A stretch of DNA of 64,000 nucleotides from Prinsepia uniflora (taxonomy: Eukaryota > Streptophyta > Magnoliopsida > Rosales > Rosaceae): assembly GCA_032719365.1 (NCBI GenBank), contig CM064867.1, forward strand, positions 71,794,136 through 71,858,135. The letters run 5' to 3'. The notes under the pieces were generated by a model, which was given only the letters and a program-made list of their open reading frames with translations, did no database searches and was not told the origin of the DNA. The stretch's first letter is position 1. Each line of letters opens with the position of its first letter. Positions 20,710 to 31,788 of the stretch are shown piece after piece. The translations under genes were made by a program, and so were the position numbers.

Positions 20710-23647
20710 TGTAACAACCCGTACCTACGGGAAGGGTAAAAATGTAATTTTTGTGAAGTTTTGTAAAAAAGGACGATTTTGCCCTTGTGAATAGTAAACG
20801 AAAAGTTGACTTTTTGTACTATTGATTGGATGAGTGTTAGCCCTCGACCGTGACGTAGGTTAGGACGTCACGAGTCCGTAGACAGGCGGCAGGTTCGATT
20901 CGGACAACCGGAGGAAAAGTTATGATGTACGGAAGGTTGGGGGCGTTACCGTAATTTTGAGTCAATAAGGGAAATGTTGACTTTTTGGAGGATTTGTGAT
21001 TTTCACGTAGATCGAGGACCGTTGGATAGGTCTCGACGTCCTGAGTTCAACGACAGGCGGCACGCTGTCATCGGACGTCGGACGGAAAAGATACGGGTCT
21101 GGAAAGTTTGAGGGCAAAATGGTAATTTGTGCAGGAGGGGCATTTTGGTCATTTCCCCTCAGCCCAATCAGATGAGGGCAAGTGGCAGAGATTTTTTGGG
21201 CTGGCCTATGGTTAGTGGACACGTGCAGGGGACTGGATGGTTCCACTACGTTCTCAAGTGTGCACGGCCACACGTTATCCTCATTTGAACCGTGCACACC
21301 TTCGAAGGAAACAGAAAACAGAGAGAAGAGTTGGGTGAGGCGGTGATCGATTTTGATGCTAGGGAGAGTGAAGTGTGAGTCGAGAGAGAGACAGTGAGGC
21401 AAGGAGGAGCTGGTGATCGTGGTCTGGAGTTGCAACCGTGCACGGAGGCGACGTGGTGGACGGCTGGATATTTGGAAGAAACATAGGAGGCAGTGGACGG
21501 TGGTGACTGTTGTGTTGTGTGGTGGACCGATTCAAGCCACTAGTAGACTCAGGAGGCTACGGGGAGTCCCACGAGCACCGTGGTGGGTGACGGTTCTCAC
21601 GGCGGCGCCGGAATCGAAAGGTAATCTCTTTTGCTCTGTTTTTCGTAGATTTTCATTTCAAAAGTCGTGGACCTAGAGCTAGAATCGAAGGGTTTGGTGA
21701 GTGAAGGGAGGTTTAGGGAGGTCCTAGGACTCGTTTATGGTGGTTGCCGTGACGGGAAGTTCACGGTGGGAGGTGGTTCGACGGCGGGTACTCTGTACCC
21801 TGTTTAGCCGTGATTTTCAAACGGAAAATCGTGGAGTTAGAGGGTGAGTCGAGGGTTCCTGTGAGTTGTGTGTGGTTCAGTGAAGTCGTGGGAGGAGTCT
21901 AGAATGACCACCGTGAAGGGGGACGTGCTGAGTGGCCGGAAAGGAAAACAGAGGTTGGTTTGTTTTTCTTTCGAGCTTCAGTTGTGAAGCTATGTATCGA
22001 GTCGAACCAAGAGAGTGAGGGGGATGGATTCTTTGAGAGTGGACGAAGCTTTAGGTGAAGATAGGAGGGGAAATGGTGGCCGGACGGCGGAGAACGGCTC
22101 TCGCCGGTCCGGGTTGCCGTCTGGTGCGAACCGGGTTCGGGCAAGGAAGACGGTGGCACTGTAGCAGGCGCGTGAGGCCCACGCGCAGCCACTTTGGGCG
22201 GCGCGTGGAGGCGCGTGAGGAGGAATCCGGCCAAGCTTCCAACATGAGTTTAGTCCTAAATGTTCTAACGAATCCAATGGTATAGTTTTCGGGTTAATCG
22301 GACGGTGTTACGAGATGGTTCGGGAACCCGTACGGTTTAGGGATTAGGATTAAAATATTATTAACTTCCCGAAAAATTGGGGAAAATAGGGAAGGTATCC
22401 GGGATATAATTGTGACCCTATTTGGTATCTATTGACAGGACAGGAGACACCAGAGACGGTTGAGGAGCGCACGGGGCGCGAGTGACTTGCTCTGAACTGT
22501 GAGTGGACTCTTTCTTACTTCCGAGCATGCCTAACTGTTTTTATTACTGTTTTATGATTTTTATGTGTGTTTTTTATGTCCTGATGATGATTATATATGA
22601 TTGAGATGTTTGCACGTTTTTCGAGACGTTTTTGGGATTTTGCACGTTTTTCGAGAAAAAACGGGTTTTCAGATTTTGATGCTATAATTTAGGAATTTAA
22701 CCTAAAAACGTTTTCTGATGATGGTAAATGGGTTGTGGAATCTGATTTAGGACTTTCCTATGTTTTTGTTATGAACATGGATCTTTTTCCGAATTTGGGT
22801 TCGGAATGTCGGTTCTGAACGCCGGAAGGGCTTCGAACCGGGGATTTCGAATTCGAATTTGGCGATGGATTTTGAATTGGTTTTACACTGGATATGGATT
22901 GGATTTGCTGGATCTGGATATTGGGTTTAAAGACCCGGAAAGTGATTGACGGGGGACGGGCCCGGATTGAGTTTAAAGACTCGGGAGTTTAAAGACTCGG
23001 ATATTACGATATTACCCCCATAGGCCTATTGAGTTTAAAGACTCGGAAGTTTAAAGACTCGGATTTATATGTGAGGCCTGGTTGAGTTTAAAGACTCGGA
23101 TAGGTCCAGCAGGTTTGATCGGAAAAAGTGGTTTGATGTTTATGCTCTGGTTTCTATATCAGTTTTATAGTGTATCTGTTTCTTATGATGTTTATAGTGT
23201 TTCTGTTTCTTATGATGTTTCATATTATGATTTTTCTAATACTTCGTTGGGCATGCCTGGTTTTAAACCGGAGGGAACAAATGATTATATTTCTTTACTT
23301 TGATTTGATGGTAAACGGTTTTAAAATTTTTATTCCTTTCGGTCCACTCACATCTTTTTTTTCAAATTCCCTCCAGGTCGTGGTGATAGCGCTGGGGTGA
23401 ACGTTGAGGCAGATATCGAGGCATAGAGCTTCCGACGTTCTTCCGTTGCGGACTTAGACTTGTAGGACTTTTGGTGCCCATTTTGTAGAACTATGCTCTG
23501 GCTTACTGGTGTATATATTTACTCCTTCGTCTGATAGTTATGCTTATAGTTGTATTAAGGTCATGTTTTGGTACTGTAAGTGTGATTGTCAGACGGGAGC
23601 AGGATTCTTCCCGGGTATCGAGGTGATATTTGGGACGGGTCCTGACA
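20710..23647 (+). mobile_element. Solo LTR A (Ty3/gypsy)
   Basis: 2938 bp, TGTAACAACCCGTACC...GGGTCCTGACA, with a perfect 5-bp TSD and no internal region. It arises by recombination between the two LTRs of a full element. It has two U3 modules (near 20850-20900 and 21030-21075), a GCGCGTG...CACGCGC block (about 22167-22220), a donor-like site (22499), a series of GTTTAAAGACTCGG units (about 22925-23100), a donor-complementary arm (23342-23351) and an acceptor-like site (23376). Same family as solo LTR B. Confidence 0.93.
22925..23100 (+). repeat. GTTTAAAGACTCGG units in solo LTR A
   Basis: About seven occurrences of GAGTTTAAAGACTCGG or GGTTTAAAGACCCGG, each able to form a short GAGT/ACTC hairpin. 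It occupies the same position as the hairpin arrays of E1, E2 and E3. Confidence 0.75.
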
Positions 23648-24000
23648 TTTCAGGCCGATGTCTAACTAAGGAAAAGGTATCCGGCCAACCAAAAAGGGTG
23701 TTACGCCGACCAAAAGAGTGTCCGGCCGACCAAAAAGAGTGCTAGGCTGACCAAGAAGGTGTTCGGCTGAGAAAAGAAGTGTCTGGCCGAGGAAGAGGGT
23801 GTCAAGCTGATGTTTGGCTGAGGACAAGGGTGTCTGGCAGATGAAGAAGGGGACGAACAAAAAGGGGTTAATGGGATAGAGGATGTTCGTGTCAAGGTGA
23901 TAGGTCGACCAAGGTGGGGGTTGGCCAACCAAGGGTCCGTTGGTAGGACGAGACGGACGAGAAGAAGACTGTGTCAAGTTGGTAGGCTAACCAAGGTGAT
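23648..24000. repeat. 20-21-bp tandem repeat array, second part
   Basis: Continuation of 19640-20709 with the same GGCCGACCAAAAAGGGTG units, becoming irregular after about 23840. Confidence 0.85.
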
Positions 24001-24235
24001 TTGATTGGATCAAGCATGCAAAACCTCGCACGATGAGGTGGCCGAACGACCTAGGAGAGGTCCCTAGACCAACCGAGAACTACTTGGTGCCAAGTTGAGT
24101 GGATGTCACCTTGGTCGGTTTGCTTGCGCGAATCTTCCCACGATGAGGTGGTCGATCGGTCTTGGTGAATACAAGGGAAGACCAAGAGCAATTTGATCGG
24201 ACCAAGTTGGCGGGACCTTGCACGATCGGGAAGAC

Positions 24236-24750
24236 GAAAGAAGACCAAAAAATGTCAGGAATACCAGAAAATGGGCCAAGCCGACCAGAATAGGGTCAGG
24301 AAGACCAAAAAAGGGTCAGGAAGACCAAAAAGAGTGCCACGCTAACCAGAATGGTATCAGGAAGACCAGAAATAGTGTCAGGCCGACCAGAATGGTATTA
24401 GGAAGACTAGAAAATGGGTCAAGCTGACTAGAATAGGGTTAGGAAGACCAAAAAAGGGTCAGGAAAATAAGAAAAGCTGTATGGCTGACCAGAATAGGGT
24501 CAGGAAGACCAGAAAATGTGCCAGGCTAACCAGAATAGGGCCAGGAAGACCAGAAAGAGTGTTAGGCCGACCAAAATAGGGTCAAGAAGACTAGAAAAAT
24601 TGTAAGGCCGACCAGAATAGGGTCAAGATGACCAGAGAGGGGTCAAGATGACCAGAGAGGGGTCAAGAAGACCAGAAAAAGTGTCAGGCCAACCAAAAAG
24701 GGGCCAGGAAGACGAGAAAAGGAGTCAGGCCGACCATAATGGGTGCAGCG
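24236..24750. repeat. About 20/40-bp tandem repeat array (AGGAAGACCAGAA...)
   Basis: Alternating units AGGAAGACCAGAAAA.GGGTC and AGGCCGACCAGAATAGGGTC, related to but distinct from the neighbouring array. About 25 units. No coding sense. Confidence 0.85.
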
Positions 24751-24830
24751 GATGCTCGGTGCCCTTGAGTGATGTGGGTTCCAGCGGGAGAAAGAAGAAA
24801 GGGAGACCGACATAGATTTTAGTCGTCTTC

Positions 24831-24847
24831 CCACAGATGGCGCCAAC
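24831..24847 (-). other. Element A primer binding site
   Basis: On the minus strand TTGGCGCCATCTGTGG starts just inside the right LTR. TGGCGCC is a known 3'-end complement used as primer site by some plant LTR elements; the exact tRNA was not determined. Confidence 0.75.
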
Positions 24848-25254
24848 TGTTGATGCATAAAATGAACCAACTAGTCTGTGAAGACCGCACACACACAAGG
24901 GATACGAGATGTACGTGATTCACCCAAATCGGGCTACATGCACGGTGTTGCTTTATTCTCATAAATGATACAAGTGTTTGTACATGATATAAGAGGTCTT
25001 GAGCCTTAAAGGAAGAGTAAGAATGTAGAGAGAATGGAGAGCTCATTTCTAGGGAGAGAAAGTGGAATCCTTCAAATGAGGGAGGGGGCTCCCTATTTAT
25101 AGGAAATATCTAGGTTTAGGTGATGCGCCTAGTAATGGGCCTTCTTGATGGGCCTCTAGGTGGCCTTCCATGTCGCGATGGGCCTTGATGGTGGGCCGAG
25201 CTAGATCCGAGTGATCTTTCGAGTTCAGCCTGGTCGATCGATATGGTATCAACA
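24848..25254 (-). repeat. Element A 5' LTR (right copy)
   Basis: 407 bp, TGTTGATGCATAAAATG...TCAACA, followed by TSD GTTAT. It carries a minus-strand TATAAAT-like text (plus ctatttatagg near 25095) suited to a promoter. Confidence 0.9.
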
Positions 25255-25259
25255 GTTAT

Positions 25260-28200
25260 CAATACAGTCAGTTGTTGTGATAAGAATGAATGACCAAAAC
25301 ATCAATCTCCAATTTGTAGAAACCGTCTTAATTAACAAGTTTTCTTAAAAACCAACTTGCACTTCCGGTTATACCATACATGTATACGAAACATATAGTA
25401 AAGAGCCATGGAAAACGAACTCGATGAGGAAATGTATTTTTTCTGCCTATTTAGATAAAAGGGTGGCGGCATAAAAGAACCAAATATATATAGAAAGCTT
25501 AAGCACACAATTGGAGTAATAACAACTCCCCCAAGTTGTAAGGAAGGACCACTTAGGGAGAAGAATATAGTTATAGTCCTGAAAGAGAGAAGAATCAAGA
25601 AGAGATCATATATTTTTACTTTTTATTGGAGATATACTGATAAGGATTCCAAATATCGTTAAGATGAAGGGTTGGATCTCAAGGCACGCAGGCATCTCAC
25701 TCTTTAAATTTCGTATAGATTCCTAGAAAGTTGCTCAAAATAGTTTTCAGCTAATGATATAAGTGATAGCCCCATTAGCATGTGGCCAGTATCCCATGAC
25801 CATGATTGATGATATGTGCATGCAACTTGTCAATGAAGAAGGCCACATGTACTCGCTTTCGATCGATGTTTCCATCCATACCTCTACTTATTTGCAGACT
25901 TATCAACACACAAATGCCTATGTGATTTGATGATATGCAGGTTATATGGATCGATCTTATAAGGATTTGAGCCAATCCCCTAATTGGTTTGGGGGAAACC
26001 TCAGCTTCTTCTAGGTGATACACTTGATTGGTGAAATAATAAGTACTTGTCTTCTACTCTCCAATAAACTAGATACTTATAATTGCAGTAGGACTTAATA
26101 ACACTGAGCATATCTATTGATGGAATTAGGCGTACCTATTAGAAACAATCGTATCCTTGCAATCGGACTTAGCACTAAGTTCAGTGTACCTCTTAGAGAA
26201 CAAGGATAGACCTTACATATGTACTGTTTAATTAAGCCTATCAAAACATACTTAAGGAGTTCTTAATTACAATATAAGGAGTTCTTAATTAATCTCTTAA
26301 CAATGAGGACTCCTTCATTTTAAAGTTTAAACCATGTTGCCAGCTTAATAGAATAGAGATTTCATATATACTCAATTCCTACATAACTTTCGTGACAGAA
26401 ACTGAATCTAAATGCAGGTCGTTACTGAATTTGAATTCAGTAACAAAAAAATTGTATTGTGGATTGTGGAATTGTTGTGAATTGACTAAACCAATGTCTA
26501 GTTGCAAGATTTTTTTTGAAAATGTAGACCCATAGGTTGGGGCTAACATAACCAAGTTGGAGATTAAAGCCATGGCATCACATCACCGCCCCTCTATAAT
26601 CGGATGCTTCAGGCTTAACTTTTCATTCCAAACAGATACTCTTGAGCCTAAAAAAAAATACTGCCACTCTCTCTTGATTGGGATACTTTTTAACCCTCAA
26701 GTACCTTCATATATGTAATTTGTTAGGGCTCATCTAACTATCTACTTGAAATCTGACAGGAGAAGTCGACAGAAGTAATTTGATTTTGTTCAGAAACCAG
26801 CCTGTCGAATCGATGCTCAACATTCAATTACATAACATATCTGATGCAAGAAATAATATGATGTGCCAACAACATGAGGAGAAAATCTTAGCTAGTTGGG
26901 TGTAAACGGGTTGTACGATATTCTTATTTTCTCGTCACATACGTAGCTAGTCACATGATAAGAGTAATAGGATGAGTGTACATATATAGTTGTATACATC
27001 AGTAATATTAGAGAGTAAGTTTTTTCTCTTACGCATGAGAGAGTCACATGATGTCCAAGATAGAGATGCAAAGACGCAATATATTGCGTACAATTGATGA
27101 CACTGAACTGAATAGGCCGTCTGATTGCCATTCTATTTATTTATTATTTTTTTTTTCTTTTCCAATTTTCACTTTTCATTTCCATTATTTCTTTTACGGT
27201 TTTACTTTTGTTCTCCATCTCTTCCACGCATCATTTTTCATCCTTTATTTTTAAAAAATATATATCTAAATTATTAAAAATAAAAAGTAAAATTGAAAAC
27301 TAAAAACAAAATGATTATTAAACGGCCTCAAAAAAAATTTCCAAAATTCAAAAACCACAACTGGCCTGGCCAGTAAATGATTCTATCAACATTATTGCAA
27401 GTCGGTTCCCCATAAGTTCATGACAAGGATGAAATGGCTGTAATTGACCATGAATATCACAAGTTAAAAAAACAGATTCACATCCAGCCGGACTCCAAAT
27501 GATCTGTCCACTCCAAGAGAGGTTAAATTGAAACCAACATTTTTTTCTTCAAAGAAAAACCAAATGAAGAAATCAGAAACAATGATTTGTGGATCAAAAT
27601 GTGCTAAAATTTCGAAAACAAGTGGGAGGCTGTGTGAATCAGTGTTTGTGACTCCAATGCACCATCCTCGAGTAACAGCTAGGGACAAAGCAAAGGAGAT
27701 CATTATGTGGATATCCTTGTTATACATAGGCAGTACTCAAATTTGTATTTCTCCATTCAACTTTAGAACTGTTTGTCCACATGAAAGGTCCAAAAACCAA
27801 CTCATGAACCCTAGCAAAATAATTTATTCCAATTATTATATGTATAAATCATATCTATCATTTGTTCGAGACATTTTAATATGAGAAATTTCACGAACGA
27901 CAATCATTGAATCAAGTAATGATTATTAGATTTATGGGTGGAGCCAAGTTAGAACCAGAGGCGTCCCAAACCCCTACTGTAGTCCCAAACCCCTACTGTA
28001 GTCCCAAACCCCTACTGTAGTATTTTTCGTTACAATTTATACTTGTATATAGATGTAGCGAAGTGGGATATCTAGTCTTTTTGATCCATGGGGAATATTA
28101 TAAGTTTTGAAGTTAGTTTCTCCTTTTTTTTTCTTATTGATTTCTATTTTTTTCATTAATTAACATGTTTATATCATTTGTACTTATGAGTGCATCGGTC

Positions 28201-29816
28201 TTTATTTTGCATATTTTTGAAATTTTGTATACGCAAGGTATATAGCGATTATCACAATTCCTTATAAATAGTAATATATATGCCCACAAAATTGTTATTA
28301 TTTGTCGTTTTTTTTTTCTGACCATATATGATTGTCTATATTTGAACATTTACTCTTTGGAAGGGAATCAAGAAACTGGTTTCCGAAGTGTTTTAGCTAA
28401 GAATATACACTTAACAATATTTATATAACAACCTCTTCAGAATTAAATTTCTAGCTATGCCAATAATTAGACTCACGCATCTGTTGACATTGATGATTTC
28501 TAGATTGAAATGACAATAATTAGCTGGTGAATCTAAACCTGGTTTTTAACCAGATATATAACTAGGAGCTGTTGTACTCAGGTTATTGCCCACATTAATT
28601 GATATTTTAGTGTTTGATTGGAAAGAAGAAATCTGTCTCAAAGTACAAACCATCAAAACCCTATAGTGAAAATAAAATTAGGTTTATTATGTCCAAATTG
28701 ACCAAACTATATATCCAGAAGGGTCCCAAACTGCAGAAGAGTTGGTAACATTATGGTGACCTTTCCTTCGAGTAAAAACACAATTGAATCATTGTACGGA
28801 CACAGCAGGGCCAGCTAGAGGGCTTGGAGCTTTGTTCAGGACTGAGTGCACTAACAAAGATCACTTTAACCCAAGAGGAAAGAGGCATCCACCTAAATAT
28901 ACCTCTTTAAAAAAAAAAGAGGGTATAATTTTGGTAGATGCATCAGGTTTTTCAATGACAGAATTGTGGTAGATTAATATGAATTATTTAGGATAATATT
29001 TGTATTATATTCTAGTGGTATTTTCTCGTACAATCCTTTATCTAATTATGATTATACGAATATCATAATCAACATGTTAAACTCATAAATCATCATTTCA
29101 AGCTCATTTTACGTTTTAAATCAACAAAATTTGAGATTATATCAAGTTACTTATATGTGTCAACTAAACAATAGTTCACCGTCAAGATCTTACTTCATTG
29201 TTACTAAAATCGTTCATTTATTTTATACATATATATGAATGACTAAACAATTTCCAATTTTATTTGTTTTCTATGGAGAAGTTCTTGAACTGATGATTTA
29301 GCTAGAGAATAAACAGTTTCGATTATGATATATGTACAAAACAAATTCGATATATTGAAAGGATGGTATGAGAATGTACCGATATAATGAGATACAAATA
29401 TTATCCCTTTACGTCAATATCCTTATGTTGTGATTAGCGTAGAAATCATTTTATCTACACTGAGTTATGAGTTGTATACTTCTGCCTCTTCAGATTAAAA
29501 AAAAAAAAAGAGTTGCATACTTTTAGGATGCTTAATTATCTTCCATTTTATAGACATTTCATAGCACTGTCTCTTTGTGTAAAAGACCTTGTAATAACGT
29601 TGCTTGCGATCTATTGAACCCTAAGTTTCACTCCTGGGAAACTTATGAACCAAACGTACAATATATTTTACCACTCTTGTTACGTCTTAAAATACTTAAA
29701 AAGTTTATGCCTTAACTTTTGCTAATAAAAAGATTGGATTAAACTGTTTGATGAATGAATGCCGCAAAATGCAATCATTGATACACCCGTTGATGAAAAT
29801 ATCAAAACTATCGCCT
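25260..29816. other. AT-rich spacer, no gene supported
   Basis: 4.5 kb with no recognised gene. It holds poly-T and poly-A runs, a three-copy 19-bp repeat (27964-28020), and a 118-codon plus-strand ORF (27528-27884) that I do not recognise and do not call. 27130-27370 is low-complexity A/T. Confidence 0.45.
27964..28020. repeat. 19-bp perfect tandem repeat, three copies
   Basis: TCCCAAACCCCTACTGTAG repeated three times without change. Perfect identity suggests recent expansion. Confidence 0.95.
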
Positions 29817-29821
29817 ATATA
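29817..29821. other. E2 target-site duplication (ATATA)
   Basis: ATATA before the E2 start and again at 42013-42017. The motif is low-complexity, but it sits exactly at both TG...CA ends. Confidence 0.88.
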
Positions 29822-30337
29822 TGTAACGACCCGTCCCAAATTCCATGATTAGATTAGTGACTAATCACTATTAGTGAGGCTAATCCGTGATTAGTAGAGC
29901 GAAATCGGACGAACGATGCGAAATGACCGTTTTGCCCCTGGTGGTGGCAAAACGTTGACTTTTCAATCGGGCGGTTAAATGGACTTTGACCGATGACCGT
30001 GACGTAGTTCGTGACGTCACGAGTTCATAGACAGGTGGCACGTTCAATTCCGATGTTCGTAGAAGAAGTTATGACGTTCGGAAGCCCAAGGGCATTTTGG
30101 TAATTTGGGTGAATAGGAGGTCAAAAGTTGACTTTTTGATCGGGAGGTCCGATGGCCGAGGGCCGAAGACCGTTACGTAGATAAGGACGATACGAATCCG
30201 TAGACAGGCGGCACGTCGAATTCGGACGTTCGACGGCGAAGTTACGGTTCACGAAAGTTTCGGGATACTATTCCCGGCGACACGTTTTACGAGGACCATT
30301 TGTCTCTAGTGGCCCAGATATTTGCTGGACGCCCAAT

Positions 30338-30363
30338 GGATGAGTGACAAGTGTCACCCATCC
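30338..30363. promoter_or_regulatory. E2 U3 dyad (left LTR)
   Basis: Arms GGATGAGTGACA / TGTCACCCATCC around AG, with one mismatch. Same LTR position as in the other families. Confidence 0.7.
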
Positions 30364-31200
30364 AATGGACATCATTTTTCCTTCATGCATCTCACCTGCC
30401 TCTTCATCGATCATTCCTCTCCATTTCAAACCATTACCCGATCCCATTTCCAAATCCAACCCAGCCAACCCAACCCCATTTCGGCTAGGACTGAGGACAG
30501 AGCGAAGTGAGGATGGTGAGGACGTGGTGGCCGGCCCAGGACGGCGCCACCATGCACGGCCGAGGCCAAACCCGAACAGGTAACCCGGTTACCCATTTTA
30601 TCCCTTTTAATTTGATTTTGATGTTATGGTTGCTTTTGGACGATTAGGATGAGTTAGTTAGGTTGCTAGTATGATTTTAGGACGGTTTGGAGGGTGCTTC
30701 ACGGCGGAGGAAGCCGTGAGGGTGGTCGGGAAAAACAGGGCCGTGAGACCCTTTAATTTTGGTTAGGATTTAGGAGGTTTTGATTAGTTTGGTTGATTGG
30801 GATAGATTGGAAATGAGAAAATAGGAATTTAGGAATTGGAATGGAAGAAATCGGATGAAAAATGAGGGAGAAGGAGGCCTGGACCGGTTACGCCGGTCCA
30901 GTTGCAGAGGTTGGACCGGACCGGGCCGGTCGGACCGGTTCGATCGCTGGAGACGACGGTACTGTAGCGGCGCGTGAGGCCCACGCGCAGGGGCCTTTGG
31001 GCGGCGCGTGGCAGCGCGTGCTAGGGTTTTTGGGGATGTGTTCAACATACGAAATCATCTATTCGATGTAACGAACATTTTGGGACTGGTTTCGTGTCAA
31101 TCGGACACCGTCTCGATATGTTTCGGGGCATCGGAAGGTTTAGGTTCGGGATTAAAAATAGTTAAAAATACGGGAAAATTACGGGGCTTTAGTGAGGGGT

Positions 31201-31208
31201 TATATAAG
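31201..31208 (+). promoter_or_regulatory. TATA box of E2 5' LTR
   Basis: TATATAAG lies about 110 bp before the donor-like site. Transcription would start near 31235, which places the hairpin array in the leader RNA. The same text is at 40452-40459 in the 3' LTR. Confidence 0.65.
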
Positions 31209-31652
31209 TAGTTAGTAACCATCTAAATTAATTTGAACAGGTTTGGAAGTCCCGGTGATGGTGATCGGCTCGGGGAGCCGTATGGCACGCGTATCGAAAC
31301 GCGGCTTCGGACGGTCTGTGAGTGGACCTTGTTTTCTAAATTGGTGCATGCATAAATGTTTATTATATGTTTTAAATACTTGTTTGTGTTGCCATGAGTG
31401 CATTTGGATGTGTGGTTACGTATAGGCACGTATTTCGAGGTTTTCCGGTTTTACACTGATTTTCCATACCTGGGGTTTTGGATATGATTTCATGAAATGG
31501 TTTTGGATTCGAAAAGGTAAACTCGGGTTCGAAACCCATTTGATTTACGGAGTCGGGCTGGAGGCCCAATTGGTTTACGATTCGGACCGGGGGTCCAGTT
31601 TCTATGTGAATTCGGCCCTAGTGCCCAGCTATGTGTTACAAATGGTTTTTAC

Positions 31653-31788
31653 GGGTCATGACGGTTTATGGGAACCGGCATGAACCCCTGAAATGGATTT
31701 ACGGGTCATGACGGTTTATGGGAACCGGCATGAACCCATGAAAGGATTTTATGGTTCATGACGGCTTATGGGGGCCGGGCATGAATCC
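31653..31788 (+). other. Three 50-bp hairpin units in the E2 leader
   Basis: Each unit has an outer stem GGGTCATG/CATGAACCC (or GGTTCATG/CATGAATCC) and an inner stem GGTT/AACC. In unit three the inner stem becomes GGCT/GGCC, a paired change that keeps complementarity. Units start at 31653, 31703 and 31753. Confidence 0.7.

Larger units (their letters stand above)
18054..25254 (-). mobile_element. Element A: non-autonomous LTR retrotransposon with a tandem-repeat interior
   Basis: Two LTRs of about 0.41 kb (TGTTGAT...TCAACA) are flanked by GTTAT at 18049-18053 and 25255-25259. Beside the right LTR, the minus strand has TTGGCGCCATCTGTGGG, a primer site of the TGGCGCC type used by several plant Tat-like and non-autonomous elements. 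Beside the left LTR is an AGGGGACTTC purine tract. Without the nested solo LTR the element is about 4.26 kb. No gag or pol is found. The interior is almost entirely four tandem arrays, so it would depend on another element for proteins. Assignment to the Tat lineage is inference from the primer site and purine tract only. Confidence 0.88.

Noticed and set aside
20962..21435. 157-codon minus-strand ORF in solo LTR A
   Set aside because: Antisense to the LTR U3 with no domain; similar ORFs occur in all U3 regions because of shared composition.
27528..27884. 118-codon plus-strand ORF
   Set aside because: No recognised domain, no clear promoter or splice context, AT-rich surroundings. It could be a gene fragment, but a protein search would be needed to say so.
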